From Streptomyces sp. SKN60 (GTDB lineage: Bacteria > Actinomycetota > Actinomycetes > Streptomycetales > Streptomycetaceae), in NCBI RefSeq assembly GCF_026236535.1, contig NZ_JAHTMW010000012.1, forward strand, positions 186,001 to 250,000: a DNA stretch of 64,000 nucleotides, written 5' to 3'. Both the position numbers and the translations under genes were made by a program. Each line of letters opens with the position of its first letter. Position 1 is the stretch's first letter. The notes under the pieces are model-generated. The model saw only the letters and a list, made by a program, of their open reading frames with translations, was not told the origin of the DNA and searched no databases. Below, in pieces: positions 53,602-61,439 of the stretch.

Positions 53602-54366
53602 TCAGTCCTCCTTGTTGACGGTTGCGGCGTCCAGGAAGGCGGGGCGCTCCCCGCCGCCGTGCACGAGCAGCGACGCCCCCGACACGTACGCCGCCCGCTC
53701 GGAGGCGAGGAAGACCGCGGCCTCGCCGATGTCGGACGGTTCGGCGAGCCGGCCGAGCGGCACGGTGCGGCCGACGGCCGCGATGCCGTCGGCGTCGCCG
53801 TAGTGCAGGTGGGACAGTTCGGTGCGGACCATGCCGAGGACGAGGGTGTTGACCCGCACCTCGGGGGCCCATTCGACAGCCATGGACCGGGCCAGGTTCT
53901 CCAGGCCGGCCTTGGCGGCGCCGTACGCGGCGGTGCCCGGCGAGGGCCGGGTGCCGCTGACGCTGCCGATCATGACGATCGAGCCGCGGGCGGCGCGCAA
54001 CCGCTCGTACGCGGCGAGGGAGACCAGCAGCGGGACGGTGAGGTTCAACTCGACGACCCGCGCGTGCTGTTCGCCGCGCCCTTCGCCCAGGAGGCGGTAC
54101 GGCGTGCCGCCCGCGTTGTTCACGAGGGTGTCGAGCCGCCCGTACCGCTCGCCGATCCGAGCGAAGAAGTCACCGACCTCGGCAGGTCTGCGCAGGTCGA
54201 CCGACTCGAACACGGCCGCGCGGCCCGCCTCGGCGACCGGCGCGTCCGGTGGTCTGCGGGCGCAGACGACGACCTCGGCGCCGGCCCGCAGGAAGGCCCG
54301 GGCGATGCCGGCGCCGACCCCGCGGGTTCCGCCGGTGACGACGGCGACCCTCCCGTCCAGCTCCAT
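53602..54366 (-). CDS. short-chain dehydrogenase/reductase, steroid cluster (Rv3549c-like)
   Basis: 254 residues. The Rossmann motif TGGTRGVGAGIARAFLRAGA starts near 11; NNAGG, MIGSVSG and YGAAKAG provide the catalytic elements, and the tail holds GGGERPAF, a normal SDR ending. It is the first gene of the leftward pair and lies 64 bases from the divergent echA20, with a KstR2-like operator (54396-54409) between. It matches Rv3549c in order. A role in oxidising a hydroxyl of a HIP-derived CoA thioester is likely but unproven. Confidence 0.88.
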   Translation of the reverse strand: MELDGRVAVVTGGTRGVGAGIARAFLRAGAEVVVCARRPPDAPVAEAGRAAVFESVDLRRPAEVGDFFARIGERYGRLDTLVNNAGGTPYRLLGEGRGEQHARVVELNLTVPLLVSLAAYERLRAARGSIVMIGSVSGTRPSPGTAAYGAAKAGLENLARSMAVEWAPEVRVNTLVLGMVRTELSHLHYGDADGIAAVGRTVPLGRLAEPSDIGEAAVFLASERAAYVSGASLLVHGGGERPAFLDAATVNKED

Positions 54367-54395
54367 CGGCTGCTACCTTCCTCCCAGCGTCACCT

Positions 54396-54409
54396 AACAA
54401 ACGTTTGGT
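54396..54409. promoter_or_regulatory. KstR2-like operator between SDR pair and echA20
   Basis: AACAAACGTTTGGT; its reverse strand ACCAAACGTTTGTT shares 12 of 14 bases with the site at 62634-62647 and resembles the published mycobacterial KstR2 motif AnCAAGnnCTTGnT. It is a near-perfect palindrome centred on CG and sits in the divergent promoter gap, as expected for a repressor. Confidence 0.75.
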
Positions 54410-54430
54410 GGAAAGGTAGCTGATCCGTTC

Positions 54431-55183
54431 ATGGGTGTCTCCACCTCACGCCCGGACAAGGGCGTCGCACTGATCACCGTCGACTTCCCACCCGTCAACG
54501 CCCTTCCCGCGCACGGCTGGTACGAGCTGGCCGACGCCGTCCGCGCCGCCGGGCGCGACCCGGAGATCCGCTGCGTCGTGCTCGCCGCCGAGGGCCGCGG
54601 CTTCAACGCGGGCGTCGACATCAAGGAGCTCCAGCGCGACCCCGGCCACGGCTCGCTCATCGCCGTCAACCGGGGCTGCGCGGAGGCCTTCGCCGCGGTC
54701 TACGACTGCGAGGTGCCGGTGGTGGCGGCGGTCGGCGGCTTCTGTCTCGGCGGCGGCATCGGCCTGGTCGGCAACGCGGACGCGATCGTCGCCTCCGAGG
54801 ACGCGAGCTTCGGGCTCCCGGAGCTCGACCGGGGCGCGCTCGGCGCCGCCACCCACCTCGCCCGGCTCGTGCCTCCGCATCTGATGCGCGCCCTCTACTA
54901 CACCTCGCGCACCGCCACGGCCGCCGAGCTGCACGCCCACGGCTCGGTGTGGAAGGTGGTCCCGCGCGAGGAACTGCTGCCCGCCGCCCTGGAGTTGGCG
55001 GACGAGATCGCGGCGAAGGACGGGACCCTCATCCGGCTCGCGAAGGCCGCCATCAACGGCATCGACCCGGTGGACGTGCGTCGCAGCTACCGCTTCGAGC
55101 AGGGCTTCACCTTCGAGGCCGCCCTGAGCGGGGTCGCCGACCGGGTCCGCGACGGCTTCGGAAGGGGCGGTGAGGACCGGTGA
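54431..55183 (+). CDS. echA20: EchA20-like ring-D hydrolase (crotonase family)
   Basis: 250 residues. In M. tuberculosis EchA20 hydrolyses the D ring of HIEC-CoA, giving COCHEA-CoA. Crotonase features are visible: AAEGRGFNAGVDIKEL (oxyanion loop), GGFCLGGGIGLVGNADAIVA and FGLPELDRGALG. The C-terminal part EGFTFEAALSG-like segment (FEQGFTFEAALSG) is shared with EchA20. The order echA20-ipdA-ipdB-ipdC is exactly that of mycobacteria. Its stop overlaps the ipdA GTG (GTGA), showing coupled translation. It is controlled by the KstR2-like site just upstream. Confidence 0.9.
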   Translation: MGVSTSRPDKGVALITVDFPPVNALPAHGWYELADAVRAAGRDPEIRCVVLAAEGRGFNAGVDIKELQRDPGHGSLIAVNRGCAEAFAAVYDCEVPVVAAVGGFCLGGGIGLVGNADAIVASEDASFGLPELDRGALGAATHLARLVPPHLMRALYYTSRTATAAELHAHGSVWKVVPREELLPAALELADEIAAKDGTLIRLAKAAINGIDPVDVRRSYRFEQGFTFEAALSGVADRVRDGFGRGGEDR

Positions 55184-56028
55184 CCGACAAGACCATGACG
55201 GTGGACGAGGTCGTCGGACGGCTGCGCTCCGGGATGACGATCGGGATCGGCGGCTGGGGCTCGCGGCGCAAGCCGATGGCCCTGGTCAGAGCGCTGCTCC
55301 GGGCCGAGATCGGCGATCTCACCGTCATCTCGTACGGCGGCCCCGACGTCGGCCTGCTCGCCGCCGCCGGCCGGATCCGCCGGCTCGTCGCGCCCTTCGC
55401 GACCCTCGACTCCATCCCCCTCGAACCGCACTTCCGGGCCGCCCGCGAGCGCGGCGCGTTCGCGCTCACCGAGCTCGACGAGGCGATGTTCATGTGGGGC
55501 CTGCACGCCGCCGCCAACCGGCTGCCGTTCCTGCCCGTCCGGGCCGGTCTCGGCTCCGACGTCATGCGGGTCAACCCGGAGCTGCGTACGGTGACGTCCC
55601 CGTACGAGGACGGCGAGGAGTTCGTCGCCGTGCCCGCGCTGCGGATGGACGCGGCCCTGGTCCACCTCAACCGCGCCGACCGGCTCGGCAACGGGCAGTA
55701 CCTGGGACCCGACCCGTACTTCGACGACCTGTTCTGCGAGGCCGCCGACACCGCGTACGTCTCCTGCGAGCGGATCGTCGAGGGATTCGGCGCGGACGTC
55801 CTCCCCCAGACCCTGCTGGTCAGCCGGCACAGCGTCACCGGCGTCGTCGAGACCCCGAACGGGGCGCACTTCACCTCCTGCGTCCCCGACCACGGCCGCG
55901 ACGAGCCCTTCCAGAAGCTCTACGCGACCACCCCCTGGCCCGAGTTCGCCGAGCGCTTCCTCAGCGGCAAGAGCGAGGACGACTACCAGGCCGCCGTCCG
56001 CGCCTGGCGCGAGGAGGAGACGCGATGA
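55180..56028 (+). CDS. ipdA: COCHEA-CoA hydrolase alpha subunit
   Basis: 282 residues, start GTG overlapping echA20. IpdA with IpdB forms a class I CoA-transferase-like heterodimer that opens the last steroid ring (ring C) of COCHEA-CoA by hydrolysis. Family segments: MTIGIGGWGSRRKPMALVRALL (N-terminal glycine loop), VISYGGPDVGLL, the LTELDEAMFMWGL segment with Glu98 and Glu101, one of which probably corresponds to the essential glutamate known in IpdA, and LNRADRLGNGQYLGPDPYFDDLF. It overlaps ipdB by four bases. Confidence 0.92.
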   Translation: MTDKTMTVDEVVGRLRSGMTIGIGGWGSRRKPMALVRALLRAEIGDLTVISYGGPDVGLLAAAGRIRRLVAPFATLDSIPLEPHFRAARERGAFALTELDEAMFMWGLHAAANRLPFLPVRAGLGSDVMRVNPELRTVTSPYEDGEEFVAVPALRMDAALVHLNRADRLGNGQYLGPDPYFDDLFCEAADTAYVSCERIVEGFGADVLPQTLLVSRHSVTGVVETPNGAHFTSCVPDHGRDEPFQKLYATTPWPEFAERFLSGKSEDDYQAAVRAWREEETR

Positions 56029-56750
56029 CGCCCGCGGACACGATCACCCGGGCCGAGTACTGCGTGATCGCCTGCGCCGAGGCCTGGCGCGACGACGGCG
56101 AGGTGCTGGCCAGCCCCATGAGCCTGATCCCCGCCCTCGGCGCCCGGCTCGCCAAGCGCACCTTCTCCCCCGACCTGCTGCTCACCGACGGCGAGGCGAT
56201 GCTCATCGGCCTGGACGGGCGGCCCGAGGGCTGGCTGCCGTACCGCCGCCACCTCACCATGGTCACCGGCGGAAAGCGGCACGTGATGATGGGCGCGAGC
56301 CAGATCGACCGCTACGGCAACCAGAACATCTCCTGCATCGGCGACTGGGCCCGGCCCGCCCGGCAGCTGCTCGGGGTGCGCGGCGCACCCGTCAACACCC
56401 TGAACAACCCGGTGAGTTACTGGATCCCCCGGCACTCGCCACGGGTCTTCGTCGAGCGCGTCGACATGATCAGCGGAGTCGGTTACGACCACGCCGTCGG
56501 CCCCTACCACCGCCTCCCCCGCGTCGTGACCGACCTCGCGGTGCTCGACTTCGCGACCCCCGACCACCGGATGCGGCTCGCCTCCGTGCACCCGGGGGTG
56601 AGCGTGGACGAGGTCCGGGCCGCCACCGGCTTCGAGCTCGCCGTCGACGGCGAGGTGCCCACCACGCGGGAGCCCACCTCCGCCGAGCTGCGTCTGATCC
56701 GCGAGGTCATCGACCCGCAGGGGTCGCGGAACCGCGAGGTCAGGCCCTGA
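56025..56750 (+). CDS. ipdB: COCHEA-CoA hydrolase beta subunit
   Basis: 241 residues from the ATG at 56025, which follows GAGGAGGAG and overlaps the ipdA stop. It is the partner of IpdA. The CoA-transferase beta fold is recognisable from ITRAEYCVIACAEAWRDDGE, SPMSLIPALGARLAK, VMMGASQIDRYGNQNIS and VDMISGVGYDHA, and the C-terminus TDLAVLDFATPDHRMRLASVHPG is shared with IpdB proteins. The stop overlaps the next start as TGATG. Confidence 0.93.
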   Translation: MTPADTITRAEYCVIACAEAWRDDGEVLASPMSLIPALGARLAKRTFSPDLLLTDGEAMLIGLDGRPEGWLPYRRHLTMVTGGKRHVMMGASQIDRYGNQNISCIGDWARPARQLLGVRGAPVNTLNNPVSYWIPRHSPRVFVERVDMISGVGYDHAVGPYHRLPRVVTDLAVLDFATPDHRMRLASVHPGVSVDEVRAATGFELAVDGEVPTTREPTSAELRLIREVIDPQGSRNREVRP

Positions 56751-57811
56751 TGGACGCACCCCGCATCAAGACCGCGCTCACCGAGCTCGTCGGCGTCGAG
56801 CACCCGATCGTGCAGACCGGCATGGGCTGGGTCGCCGGCCCCCGGCTCGTCTCGGCCACCGCCGACGCGGGCGCGCTCGGCATCCTCGCCTCCGCGACCA
56901 TGACCGTGCCCGAACTCCGGTCCGCCGTACGGGAGGTGAAGTCCCGCACCGACCGCCCCTTCGGGGTGAACCTGCGGGCCGACGCCGGCGACGCGCGCGA
57001 ACGGGTGCGGATCGTCGTGGAGGGGGGCGTGAAGGTGGCCTCGTTCGCCCTCGCGCCCTCCCGCGAGCTGATCGCCGAACTCAAGGACGCCGGAGTGGTC
57101 GTCATCCCCTCCGTCGGGGCGCGCCGGCACGCCGAGAAGGTCGCCGCGTGGGGCGCGGACGCCGTGGTCGTGCAGGGCGGCGAGGGCGGCGGACACACCG
57201 GTGAGGTGGCGACCAGCGTGCTGCTCCCGCAGGTGGTGGACGCGGTCGACATCCCGGTGATCGCGGCGGGCGGCTTCCACGACGGGCGGGGCCTGGTCGC
57301 GGCGCTCGCCTACGGCGCGGCGGGCGTCGCGATGGGCACCCGTTTCCTGCTCACCTCCGACTCGACCGTGCCGGACGCGGTCAAGGCGAAGTACCTGGCG
57401 GCGACCGTCAAGGACATCACCGTCACCACCGCCGTCGACGGGCTGCCGCACCGGATGCTGCGCACCGAGATGGTCGCGGAGCTCGAACGGGCGGGCCGGG
57501 TACGGGGGTTGGCGCAGGCGGTGCGCCGGGCCGCCGGGTTCCGGCGGCTCAGCGGCCTGTCCTGGGCGGCGATGGTCCGGGACGGGCTCGCGCTGCGCCA
57601 CGGCAAGGACCTGTCCTGGAGCCAGGTCCTGCTCGCCGCGAACACCCCGATGCTCCTGAAGGCCTCCATGGTCGAGGGCCGCACCGACCTCGGCGTCATG
57701 GCCTCCGGACAGGTCGCGGGGGTGATCGAGGACCTGCCGAGCTGCGCGGAACTCGTCGCCCGGATCATGTCCGAGGCCGCGCACGTGCTCCGTACCCTTC
57801 CATCCACGTAG
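56750..57811 (+). CDS. ipdC: flavin-dependent oxidoreductase IpdC (nitronate monooxygenase family)
   Basis: 353 residues, start overlapping the ipdB stop. It is a TIM-barrel flavoprotein: EHPIVQTGMGWVAGPRLVSA, FGVNLRADAGDA, VVQGGEGGGHTGE, IAAGGFHDGRGLVAALAYGA and MGTRFLLTSDS. The last 100 residues (KDLSWSQVLLAANTPMLLK) match IpdC as I remember it closely. In the HIP pathway IpdC introduces the double bond needed before EchA20 opens ring D. A ten-base gap separates it from the phosphatase gene. Confidence 0.93.
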   Translation: MDAPRIKTALTELVGVEHPIVQTGMGWVAGPRLVSATADAGALGILASATMTVPELRSAVREVKSRTDRPFGVNLRADAGDARERVRIVVEGGVKVASFALAPSRELIAELKDAGVVVIPSVGARRHAEKVAAWGADAVVVQGGEGGGHTGEVATSVLLPQVVDAVDIPVIAAGGFHDGRGLVAALAYGAAGVAMGTRFLLTSDSTVPDAVKAKYLAATVKDITVTTAVDGLPHRMLRTEMVAELERAGRVRGLAQAVRRAAGFRRLSGLSWAAMVRDGLALRHGKDLSWSQVLLAANTPMLLKASMVEGRTDLGVMASGQVAGVIEDLPSCAELVARIMSEAAHVLRTLPST

Positions 57812-57821
57812 GGAGTCAGCC

Positions 57822-58748
57822 ATGTCTCTGCCGAGACGCGCACTGTCGAGACGCGCACTGCTGAGCACCGCCGGCGCCACCGCTCTCCTCGCGGTCGCCG
57901 CCCCACCCGTCCTGGCCTCGCCCCGGCCCCGACCACGGCCCCGTATCGCAACAAGCGCCATCCGCCAGATCCCGCTCCAGGGCGCGGTCAACGTGCGTGA
58001 CCTGGGCGGTTACGGCACGTATGACGGCGAGCGGGTCCGGTACGGGCTGGTCTACCGGGGCGATCACCTCGGCAAGCTGACCGACGCCGACGTGGCGACG
58101 CTCGGCGGGCTCGGGCTCAGCCGGGTGGTCGACTTCCGGATCCCGCTGGAGGTGCAGTACGACGGGGCCGACCGGCTGCCGGCCGGGGTCGCCGCCGTCT
58201 CCCGGTCCGTCACCGACAACGGTCTGTACGGGCGGCTGCTCGCCGCGATCGGCTCGCGCGACCCGGTCCGGCAGGAGGAGATGCTCGGTGGCGGCCGGGC
58301 CGCGGCCTTCATGACGGAGGTGTACCGCACCTTCGTCACCGACGCCGACAACCGCGCGCGGTTCGGGGCGACCCTGCGCGAGCTCGCCGCCCCGGGCGCC
58401 GCGCCCCAGCTCTACCACTGCACCTCGGGCAAGGACCGTACGGGCTGGGCGAGTTGGCTGCTGCTCATGCTCGTCGGCGTGCCGGAGGGGGCGGCCACGG
58501 AGGACTATCTGGCCTCCAACACCTTCCGCGCCGCGTACGACGCCCGGGTCCGCGAGGGCCTGAAGCAGGGCGGCCTCATGCAGAACCCCGACCTGATCAT
58601 CCCGCTCCAGGAGGTCCGCCAGGAGTACCTGGACGCGGCCCTCGCCGAGGTCCAGGCCGGCTACGGCACCCTGTTCCGGTACGTGACGGAGGGCCTGGGC
58701 CTGGACCTGCGCACCCTGGTGGGGCTGCGGGACCGCCTGGTCGGCTGA
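57822..58748 (+). CDS. exported tyrosine-protein phosphatase (dual-specificity/LipA-type)
   Basis: 308 residues, GGGAG ahead of the ATG. A twin-arginine-like signal (SRRALLSTAGATALL, residues 9-23) precedes the phosphatase domain. The N-terminal GAVNVRDLGGYGTYDGERV motif, the RVVDFRIPLEVQYDGADRL segment and the P-loop HCTSGKDRTGW (Cys-x5-Arg) are all present, so it should be active outside the membrane. Relatives dephosphorylate proteins or phosphoinositides. It lies ten bases after ipdC and so is probably co-transcribed with the steroid genes, though it has no evident part in the pathway. A 13-base repeat (GAGACGCGCACTG) duplicates the RRAL signal motif. Confidence 0.9.
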   Translation: MSLPRRALSRRALLSTAGATALLAVAAPPVLASPRPRPRPRIATSAIRQIPLQGAVNVRDLGGYGTYDGERVRYGLVYRGDHLGKLTDADVATLGGLGLSRVVDFRIPLEVQYDGADRLPAGVAAVSRSVTDNGLYGRLLAAIGSRDPVRQEEMLGGGRAAAFMTEVYRTFVTDADNRARFGATLRELAAPGAAPQLYHCTSGKDRTGWASWLLLMLVGVPEGAATEDYLASNTFRAAYDARVREGLKQGGLMQNPDLIIPLQEVRQEYLDAALAEVQAGYGTLFRYVTEGLGLDLRTLVGLRDRLVG

Positions 58749-58761
58749 CGACAGCACGAAC

Positions 58762-58795
58762 GGACGGGCGCGGCTCCTGAGGGCCGCGCCCGTCC
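58762..58795. terminator. bidirectional terminator between phosphatase gene and fadA6
   Basis: Perfect 13-base stem GGACGGGCGCGGC (58762-58774) with GCCGCGCCCGTCC (58783-58795), eight-base loop, between convergent genes. Confidence 0.85.
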
Positions 58796-58812
58796 TCGTA
58801 CGAGAAGAGGCC

Positions 58813-59970
58813 CTACAGCCGCTCGATGATCGTCACGTTCGCCTGCCCGCCGCCCTCGCACATCGTCTGCAGCCCGAACCGCCCGCCCGTGCGCTCCAGT
58901 TCGTGCAGCAGGGTCGTCATCAGCTTCACGCCGGTGGCGCCGAGCGGGTGGCCGAGGGCGATGGCGCCGCCGTTGACGTTGACGCGCTCCGGGTCGGCGC
59001 CGGTCTCCTTGAGCCAGGCGAGGACGACCGGAGCGAAGGCCTCGTTGATCTCGACGAGGTCGATGTCGTCGATGGCCATGCCGGTCTTCTTCAGGGCGTA
59101 CGCGGTGGCCGGGATCGGCGCGGACAGCATCCGGATCGGGTCCTCGCCGCGCACCGACAGATGGTGGATCCGGGCCCGTGGCGTGAGCCCGTGCTCGCGC
59201 ACCGCGCGCTCGCTCGCGAGCAGCATCGCGGCCGCGCCGTCCGAGACCTGGGAGGAGCAGGCGGCGGTGATGGTGCCGCCCTCGACGACCGGCTTCAGTC
59301 CGGCCATCTTCTCCAGGCTGGTGTCGCGGCGCGGGCCCTCGTCGACGGTCACGGCCCCGTACGGCACGGTCTCCCGCTCGAAGCGGCCCTCGTCTATGGC
59401 GCGCAGCGCCCGCCGGTGCGAGCGGAGGGCGAACTCCTCCTGCTGCCGCCGGGTGATGCCCCACTTGGCGGCGATGAGCTCGGCGCCGTGGAACTGGTTG
59501 ACCGGCGCGTCGCCGTAGCGGGCCCGCCAGCCCGCGGAGCCGGCGTACGGGCCCTGGTCAAGGCCGAGGGGTTCGGCGGCCTGCCGGGAGGCGAAGGCGA
59601 TCGGGATCATCGTCATGTTCTGGGTGCCGCCGGCGACGACCAGGTCCTGGGTGCCGGAGAGCACGCCCTGGGCGGCGAAGTGCACGGCCTGCTGCGAGGA
59701 GCCGCACTGGCGGTCGATGGTGACGCCGGGGACCTCCTCGGGGAGCCCGGCGGCGAGCCAGCAGGTGCGGGCGATGTCGCCGGCCTGCGGGCCGACGGTG
59801 TCGAGGCAGCCGAAGACCACGTCCTCGACGGCGGCCGGGTCGACGCCGGTGCGCGCGACGAGCGCCTTCAGGACGTGGGCGCCGAGGTCCGCCGGATGGA
59901 CGGCGCCGAGCCCGCCCTTGCGGCGGCCCACCGGGGTGCGGACCGCGTCGACGATGTAGGCCTCGGCCAT
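58813..59970 (-). CDS. fadA6: thiolase FadA6 (acetyl-CoA acetyltransferase family)
   Basis: 385 residues, AGGAGG before the ATG. In HIP catabolism FadA6 thiolyses the 3-oxo diacid CoA ester produced by IpdAB, releasing acetyl-CoA. The active-site Cys89 is in DRQCGSSQQA; the C-terminal His and Cys lie in GGAIALGHPLGATG and CEGGGQANVTIIERL. EAYIVDAVRTPVGRRKGGLG is the usual thiolase start. It is the last gene of the leftward unit beginning at fadE30, 29 bases after kstR2. A longer frame reaching 61074 is a shadow. Confidence 0.93.
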   Translation of the reverse strand: MAEAYIVDAVRTPVGRRKGGLGAVHPADLGAHVLKALVARTGVDPAAVEDVVFGCLDTVGPQAGDIARTCWLAAGLPEEVPGVTIDRQCGSSQQAVHFAAQGVLSGTQDLVVAGGTQNMTMIPIAFASRQAAEPLGLDQGPYAGSAGWRARYGDAPVNQFHGAELIAAKWGITRRQQEEFALRSHRRALRAIDEGRFERETVPYGAVTVDEGPRRDTSLEKMAGLKPVVEGGTITAACSSQVSDGAAAMLLASERAVREHGLTPRARIHHLSVRGEDPIRMLSAPIPATAYALKKTGMAIDDIDLVEINEAFAPVVLAWLKETGADPERVNVNGGAIALGHPLGATGVKLMTTLLHELERTGGRFGLQTMCEGGGQANVTIIERL

Positions 59971-59999
59971 GGCTGTTCCTCCTGGATGTCTCTGGATAC

Positions 60000-60629
60000 C
60001 TAGGGGGTGCGTACGGCGATTCCGTCGAGCACCATCGACAGGTACTGGCGGGCGATCTCGTCCGGGCTGTGCTGCCCGCCCGGGCGGTACCAGCTCGCGG
60101 CGACCCACACGGTGTCGCGCACGAAGCGGTAGGTGAGCCGGATGTCGAGGTCGGCGCGGAAGACGCCGGACCCGACGCCGCGCTCCAGGGTGCCGAGCCA
60201 GGCCTTCTCGAACTTGACCTGGGAGTCGGCGAGGTAGTGGAAGCGGGGCTGGTCGGAGAGGTGTCGGGCCTCCTTCTGGTAGATGGCGACGGCGGCGCGG
60301 TGCCGGTCGATCTCCCGGAAGGACTCGGTGACCAGGGCCTCGATGGTCTCCCTGGGGCCGTGCCCGGCGGCGAGCACGGTGTCGTAGCCGTCCCAGAGCT
60401 CGTTCAGGAAGGTGGAGAGGATCTCGTCGAGCATCGATTCCTTGGAATCGAAGTGGTAGTAGAGGCTGCCGGCGAGCATGCCCGCCTCGTCGGCGATCTT
60501 GCGGACGGTGGTGGCGTTGTAGCCCTGGGCGGCGAAGACCTCGGCGGCGGTGTCGAGCAGCTCGCGGCGCCGCTCGGGCGAGGCGGTCACCTGTGTCTTC
60601 TTCTTCGGGGAAGGCTTGGTCGTAGGCAC
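60000..60629 (-). CDS. kstR2: TetR family repressor KstR2
   Basis: 209 residues. The N-terminal helix-turn-helix (about 18-65) reads RRELLDTAAEVFAAQGYNATTVRKIADEAGMLAGSLYYHF interrupted only by the usual turn; the C-terminal domain has QKEARHLSDQPRFHYLAD, a segment shared with KstR2. In mycobacteria KstR2 represses HIP-degradation genes and is released by HIP-CoA. Its position between fadA6 and ipdF equals that of Rv3557c. It lacks its own evident promoter; it would be expressed with fadE30-ipdF, giving autorepression through the site at 62634. Confidence 0.92.
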   Translation of the reverse strand: MPTTKPSPKKKTQVTASPERRRELLDTAAEVFAAQGYNATTVRKIADEAGMLAGSLYYHFDSKESMLDEILSTFLNELWDGYDTVLAAGHGPRETIEALVTESFREIDRHRAAVAIYQKEARHLSDQPRFHYLADSQVKFEKAWLGTLERGVGSGVFRADLDIRLTYRFVRDTVWVAASWYRPGGQHSPDEIARQYLSMVLDGIAVRTP

Positions 60630-60644
60630 AGGTCCATTGTTGTC

Positions 60645-61439
60645 CTACGGGTGCCGGCTGCTGACGGAGACCGTCTCGCCGGTCATGTACGAGGAGTAGT
60701 CGCCGGCCAGGAAGACGATGACGTTGGCGACCTCCCAGGGCTCGGCGTACCGCCCGAAGGCCTCGCGGGCGGTCAGCTCGTCGAGCAGCTCGGCCGAGGT
60801 GACCTTGACCAGGTGGGGGTGCATGGCGAGGGAGGGGGCGACGGCGTTGACGCGGACGCCGTACGCGGCGGCCTCGACGGCGGCGCAGCGGGTGAGGGCC
60901 ATGACGCCGGCCTTGGCGGCGGCGTAGTGGGCCTGGCCGGCCTGGGCGCGCCAGCCGACGACGGAGGCGTTGTTGACGATCACCCCTCCGCGGCCGGTCT
61001 CCCGGAAGTGGCGCAGGGCGGCGCGGGTGCAGCGCATGGTGCCGGTGAGGGTGATGTCGAGGACCCGGTTCCACTGTTCGTCGGTCATGTCGGCGAGGGC
61101 GGCGGTGCCGCCGAGGCCGGCGTTGTTGACCAGGACGTCCAGGCCGCCGTGGAGCCGTATCGCGGTGTCGTAGAGGGCCTGGACCTGGGTCTCGTCGGTG
61201 ACGTCGCAGGGGTGGGCGGCGATCTGGTCGGCGCCGAACTCGGCGGCGAGGGCGGTCTCGGTCTCCTTGAGGCGGCGGGCGTGGGCGTCGCTGATCAGCA
61301 CGCGGGCGCCCTCCTCCAGGAGGCGGCGGGCGGTGGCGCCGCCGATGCCGGCGCCGGCGGCGGCGGTGACGACGGCGGTGCGGCCGGCGAGCAGGCCGTG
61401 GCCCTCGACATAGGGCGGCGGGGGTGTACGAGGGCTCAT
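60645..61439 (-). CDS. ipdF: short-chain dehydrogenase IpdF
   Basis: 264 residues from the ATG at 61439, which overlaps the fadE30 stop (ATGA). SDR motifs: TAAAGAGIGGATARRLLEEGA, NNAGLGG, the Ser of NNASVVGW and YAAAKAG. It corresponds to Rv3559c/IpdF, proposed to oxidise a ring hydroxyl of HIP-derived CoA esters before ring opening. The longer frame back to 62642 is not supported. A 15-base gap separates it from kstR2. Confidence 0.9.
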   Translation of the reverse strand: MSPRTPPPPYVEGHGLLAGRTAVVTAAAGAGIGGATARRLLEEGARVLISDAHARRLKETETALAAEFGADQIAAHPCDVTDETQVQALYDTAIRLHGGLDVLVNNAGLGGTAALADMTDEQWNRVLDITLTGTMRCTRAALRHFRETGRGGVIVNNASVVGWRAQAGQAHYAAAKAGVMALTRCAAVEAAAYGVRVNAVAPSLAMHPHLVKVTSAELLDELTAREAFGRYAEPWEVANVIVFLAGDYSSYMTGETVSVSSRHP

